A DNA stretch of 64,000 nt from contig NZ_JAVSNJ010000003.1 in the NCBI RefSeq assembly GCF_032144095.1, positions 1 to 64,000 on the forward strand, in the 5' to 3' direction. The position numbers and the translations under genes are program-made. The stretch comes from Sphaerochaeta sp032144095. Its GTDB lineage: Bacteria; Spirochaetota; Spirochaetia; Sphaerochaetales; Sphaerochaetaceae. Shown in pieces: positions 61,631 through 64,000 of this stretch. How positions within the stretch are numbered: position 1 is the stretch's first letter; each line of letters starts with the position of its first letter. The notes below the pieces were generated by a model. The model saw only the letters and a program-made list of their open reading frames with translations. It was not told the origin of the DNA and searched no databases.

Positions 61631-62046
61631 AGGCCGAGTTCCTTGCCAAGAGGATCTTCGTCATCAGGACTGCCTTCCCTGGAGGAAAGCTTCATTACAT
61701 GGCGAGCTGCCGGTGTGGCCCCAAACATCCGGAGAATCTTGGTATATTGGTCAAATGCCTTGTTCAGCGTGGTCAGTTCGCCCTGTTTCTGGCTGTTGCC
61801 ACCCCGTTCCTCGATGTATTCAGCCATAGTTCTGGTGCCGTTTGCAGTTATTGCATCATACATGTCACGGTATATCCCATAGTTCATGCATGCCCCCTCA
61901 ACCACATTCAGGTCAAGGGTTGTGACCAGCTTATCTTCAACCAGTATCTTGAGTAATCTTGTCCATTCAGCCTTTGCATTTTCCCCGAAATACTCGGGAG
62001 CTCGGGGGATTTTGGCCAGAAGCCCGGCCTTATTTTTCTTGGCCAT
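61627..62046 (-). CDS. Terminase small subunit, P27 type
   Basis: This 139-residue helical DNA-recognition protein contains AKAEWTRLLKILVEDKLVTTLD, TLNKAFDQYTKILRMFGATPAAR and a C-terminal acidic tail. The pattern and the partner next door fit phage_terminase_4/P27. AAGGGGG precedes the ATG at 62046; the frame is open upstream inside the HNH gene. Confidence 0.85.
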   Translation of the reverse strand: MAKKNKAGLLAKIPRAPEYFGENAKAEWTRLLKILVEDKLVTTLDLNVVEGACMNYGIYRDMYDAITANGTRTMAEYIEERGGNSQKQGELTTLNKAFDQYTKILRMFGATPAARHVMKLSSREGSPDDEDPLGKELGL

Positions 62047-62524
62047 CGAGCGGGACCCCCTTATAAAAACCTCCGTGTGTGTGGACAGGACTAACCGGCG
62101 CGGTCGTGGGTAGGGGGCCGTTTTTTTGACCCTCCCCCCCGGGGTAGCCATTTGCTTTGCGTGCAAAGTATTGCTCTACCTTTTCCTTGTCTTCCTTCGC
62201 CTTTCGCGTGTTGCAACTGGTACATAGTGCCTGGTAATTCAAAGGGTCGAGATCAAACCGTCCGTACAGGTCGAGCATGATCTCGGCCGGGGTGTCACGG
62301 TGGTCGGTGACCGTAGCAGGGGCACCACATATGGCGCAGGTAGGGTGGAATGCAAGGAACTTCTTGGAAAACTCACGCCACTTGTAGTTGTAACCACGGG
62401 TGTTGGATGATTCCCTGCCGTCGGTATAGTCGACTGCATGCTTGCGCGTACAGTCGTCGCAGTAGCCGCTCTTGTTTACATGAAGGTTCGCACACCCGAA
62501 TGTCTTACATCGTCTTCTGATCAT
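62030..62524 (-). CDS. HNH endonuclease
   Basis: This 164-residue protein has an N-terminal zinc knuckle (CKTFGCANLHVNKSGYCDDC) and the HNH core FHPTCAICGAPATVTDHRDT, then LDPLNYQALCTSCNTRKAKED. HNH proteins next to terminase are usual in HK97-like cos phages, where they assist genome cutting at packaging. The C-terminal 40 residues are low-complexity. It overlaps the small-terminase start by 17 bp. Confidence 0.92.
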   Translation of the reverse strand: MIRRRCKTFGCANLHVNKSGYCDDCTRKHAVDYTDGRESSNTRGYNYKWREFSKKFLAFHPTCAICGAPATVTDHRDTPAEIMLDLYGRFDLDPLNYQALCTSCNTRKAKEDKEKVEQYFARKANGYPGGEGQKNGPLPTTAPVSPVHTHGGFYKGVPLDGQEK

Positions 62525-62693
62525 CTCTCACCTTTCCCAGCTCTGGTACCAACGTCTCGACTGCAAGACGTACCCTCGGTGGCAACTGGGCCGCATTGCC
62601 TTGCTTCCATATCTCCATCAACTGGGCCCTTGCACATTGGCGCTTCGCCGCCGATCTCTTCCGTCCCGGTCTTGGGACAACTTCCCTTTTCAT
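62505..62693 (-). CDS. Small basic phage protein
   Basis: This 62-residue basic protein (KREVVPRPGRKRSAAKRQCA) has AGGAGG at ideal distance before its ATG and overlaps the HNH start by 20 bp. No family is recognised. It competes with the longer frame 62521-62901 for the same DNA; the strong ribosome site favours this frame for 62505-62693. Confidence 0.55.
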   Translation of the reverse strand: MKREVVPRPGRKRSAAKRQCARAQLMEIWKQGNAAQLPPRVRLAVETLVPELGKVRDDQKTM

Positions 62694-62901
62694 CCAAACC
62701 TCCTATGATGATGCGAGTCCTGTCCAGAAGGACTTCCCTCATGATGATCCGTTTGTCCTCATCCCTACGGAGAAACAGAAACGTACCATCGTGCCTTATC
62801 AGCACTGTGGATATCTTCCATATCTTTTCGTCGGTGGAGTAGCGTCTCCCGACCAGCTCACTGCATAGAACCTTGAGATCATTCACTGGATGCCTACCCA
62901 T
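62521..62901 (-). CDS. Phage hypothetical protein, doubtful C-terminal half
   Basis: This 126-codon frame has a plausible first 60 residues (STDEKIWKISTVLIRHDGTF, LFLRRDEDKRIIMREVLLDR). Its second half overlaps the small basic protein gene and looks unlike a folded protein (Gly/Cys/Pro-rich). It is included because nothing else covers 62694-62882. No family is recognised. Confidence 0.4.
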   Translation of the reverse strand: MGRHPVNDLKVLCSELVGRRYSTDEKIWKISTVLIRHDGTFLFLRRDEDKRIIMREVLLDRTRIIIGGLDEKGSCPKTGTEEIGGEAPMCKGPVDGDMEARQCGPVATEGTSCSRDVGTRAGKGER

Positions 62902-63077
62902 TTTCCGTTCCTTTTCCTGACGACCAGGGCTTTCTCCTCACCAATGAGCAGAAGGTATTCCCCCGCCGGTTGTTCCCTGAAACCCTGCCCAACGATCGAA
63001 TGGATTGTAGCCAGGGTGTTGCGTATCTTCCGCTGGCGGGCACCCCGTACCCTAAAATCCAGCTCTACTACCGTCAT
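62883..63077 (-). CDS. Phage hypothetical protein
   Basis: This 64-residue protein (MTVVELDFRVRGARQRKIRN, with EYLLLIGEEKALVVRKRNGKW at the end) is alpha/beta and basic. The start may be the ATG at 63077 or at 63092. It lies in the compact early part of the operon between the HTH-like gene and the hypothetical gene. The function is unknown. Confidence 0.5.
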   Translation of the reverse strand: MTVVELDFRVRGARQRKIRNTLATIHSIVGQGFREQPAGEYLLLIGEEKALVVRKRNGKWVGIQ

Positions 63078-63091
63078 CAGATAAGCACCCA

Positions 63092-63388
63092 TCAGTCGTT
63101 CCTCCTTATCTCAATGTTCGAGTAGTCTGGCCGTATCCTCGAGATCCCTTTCCTGTGTTGGAATACCATGTACTGTTCCTGGACCCCGGCAATCCTTGCC
63201 GTAGTGGCCGTCACCGACAGGCCTACCTTGGCAGCAAGTTCCGGGTAGCTGATCACTTCTGGCCAGAAAGGTATGTTCTCTGCAATCCTCTTGTTGATTC
63301 CCTTGGCAACCTTTGCAATCTGCTTTCTCATGGGGGTGGTGCTTCTTGAGTTCACCCGTTCACCCCGTAGCTCCAGTTCCTCGCTCAT
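63092..63388 (-). CDS. Phage hypothetical protein with HTH-like segment
   Basis: This 98-residue protein has a possible helix-turn-helix at about residues 46-70 (ISYPELAAKVGLSVTATTAR) within a basic protein. Its ATG overlaps the stop of the helicase loader gene by 4 bp. It could be a DNA-binding accessory factor for replication. Confidence 0.55.
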   Translation of the reverse strand: MSEELELRGERVNSRSTTPMRKQIAKVAKGINKRIAENIPFWPEVISYPELAAKVGLSVTATTARIAGVQEQYMVFQHRKGISRIRPDYSNIEIRRND

Positions 63389-63999
63389 GCCAATGCCCTC
63401 TGCCTGTAGTCCTCACCGGAAAGCTCGATGATTGCACCGTCACCGGCAACCCTTGAGAGAGTAGAGGTACCGATTACTGATACCAGGTCGGCCTCATTTG
63501 CATTGGTGATCAATACGGTAGGGAGCATCATGTTGTATCTTTCGTTGACCAGGGCATACAGATAGACGAATTCGGTCTGGCTCCCGAATGCCTTGTCGAC
63601 TTCATCGATCACAAGATACCCGACTTGGGCATAGCGCTTCATCACAGATGCGGTTGTATCATCCCTGAACGATCGTTTGATCTCAGAGAAGAAATCAAAG
63701 GCAAGCACATAGCATGAGCTCACCCCGTGCTCCACCTGGTATCGGATGGATGCAAAAGCCAGGTGGGTCTTCCCCAGGCCGTTCCCACCGTAGATGATGG
63801 TGCTCCTTCCGGTTTTCAGATGGGCAACAGCCTCCCGTTGGATTTGGGAGAGGCAGCGATAGTTGTCAAAGCTTTTTCCCGTGAACCTTGGGGGGATGCA
63901 GGAAAGTTGCTCAGTCCTCCATTTGCGGAATTCGAAGGCTTTCTTCTCTGCGGCCTCATTCTCCGCCTGACTGTTCTGTGCTGCTTCCAAAGCAATGCG
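63385..63999 (-). CDS. DnaC-like helicase loader, 5' end outside the window
   Basis: At least 201 residues of an AAA-plus ATPase of the DnaC/IstB type are present: Walker A TIIYGGNGLGKTHLAFASI, Walker B YLVIDEVDKAFGS and sensor-1 TVLITNANEADL, with Arg in STLSRVAGDGAIIEL. The N-terminal region is short compared with DnaC (about 245 residues), and the frame is open to the window edge; the TTG at 63990 has no ribosome site. It probably loads a phage or host helicase. Confidence 0.85.
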   Translation of the reverse strand, partial: RIALEAAQNSQAENEAAEKKAFEFRKWRTEQLSCIPPRFTGKSFDNYRCLSQIQREAVAHLKTGRSTIIYGGNGLGKTHLAFASIRYQVEHGVSSCYVLAFDFFSEIKRSFRDDTTASVMKRYAQVGYLVIDEVDKAFGSQTEFVYLYALVNERYNMMLPTVLITNANEADLVSVIGTSTLSRVAGDGAIIELSGEDYRQRALA

Positions 64000-64000
64000 T

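Larger units (their letters stand above)
41109..64000 (-). mobile_element. Prophage, siphovirus-like, left end to window edge
   Basis: The region is bounded on the left by a split tRNA-Leu and contains a continuous right-to-left late operon: DNA replication/loader gene, HNH, terminase, portal, protease, HK97-type capsid, connector and tail genes, tape measure, tail tip and fibres, lysis genes. Integrase, repressor and the right attachment site are not in the window. Genes are tightly packed with ATGA or TGATG overlaps and intact reading frames, so the late module looks functional. Confidence 0.95.

Overview
The window reads as about 41 kb of a spirochaete chromosome followed by about 23 kb of a prophage whose right end lies outside the window. 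The best guess for the host is a Sphaerochaeta-like member of the Spirochaetes. The reasons are the run of carbohydrate ABC transporters, binding proteins whose mature ends start with small residues followed by Gly-x-Lys-Glu, and anaerobe-type oxygen-stress genes (rubredoxin, thiol peroxidase). No rRNA or 16S marker is present, so this is an inference.

Layout. 66-7813: an alpha-xyloside utilisation locus on the minus strand (binding protein, two permeases, YicI-type alpha-xylosidase, aldo/keto reductase), divergent from a LacI-type regulator, with a perfect 20-bp palindrome over the -10 box. 7907-12968: an envelope protein and a chvE-gguA-gguB sugar importer. 13318-15785: a folate/pterin operon (folE, a folM-like reductase, folB, folK) with its own promoter and a possible leader attenuator. 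15799-18036: AhpD-like, DUF488 and AIF-like flavoprotein genes. 18206-23305: a TetR-controlled efflux/ABC cassette with a textbook promoter and operator. 23655-25300: tag and an apparently cytoplasmic pectinesterase. 25396-31686: a small island with a complete RloA/RloB-like ATPase plus TOPRIM pair, an Fnr-type regulator, rubredoxin, S4, Tpx, and a second ATPase whose TOPRIM partner survives only as a stub. 31838-40897: a sugar-binding lipoprotein, YesM-type kinase and YesN-type regulator, converging on a ytfQ-ytfR-ytfT-yjfF-type importer that they probably control.

From 41109 the sequence is a tailed (siphovirus-like, HK97-type) prophage. Its left attachment site is the displaced 3' half of a tRNA-Leu, beginning exactly at the anticodon loop. 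The late genes run right to left: helicase loader, small early genes, HNH endonuclease, terminase small and large, portal fused to a MuF-type domain, prohead protease, major capsid, connector and tail-completion genes, tail tube, tail assembly chaperone with a -1 frameshift, tape measure protein with a 444-bp internal duplication, baseplate/tail proteins, two fibre-like proteins, a holin-like protein and an Rz/Rz1-like spanin pair. No endolysin is recognisable in the window.

The most unusual item is a self-contained moron at 58666-59516, inserted against the direction of the late operon between terminase and portal. It has a consensus promoter, one AT-rich gene and a terminator. The gene product looks like a proteasome/HslV-type Ntn hydrolase. 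No CRISPR array, rRNA gene or insertion sequence was seen.
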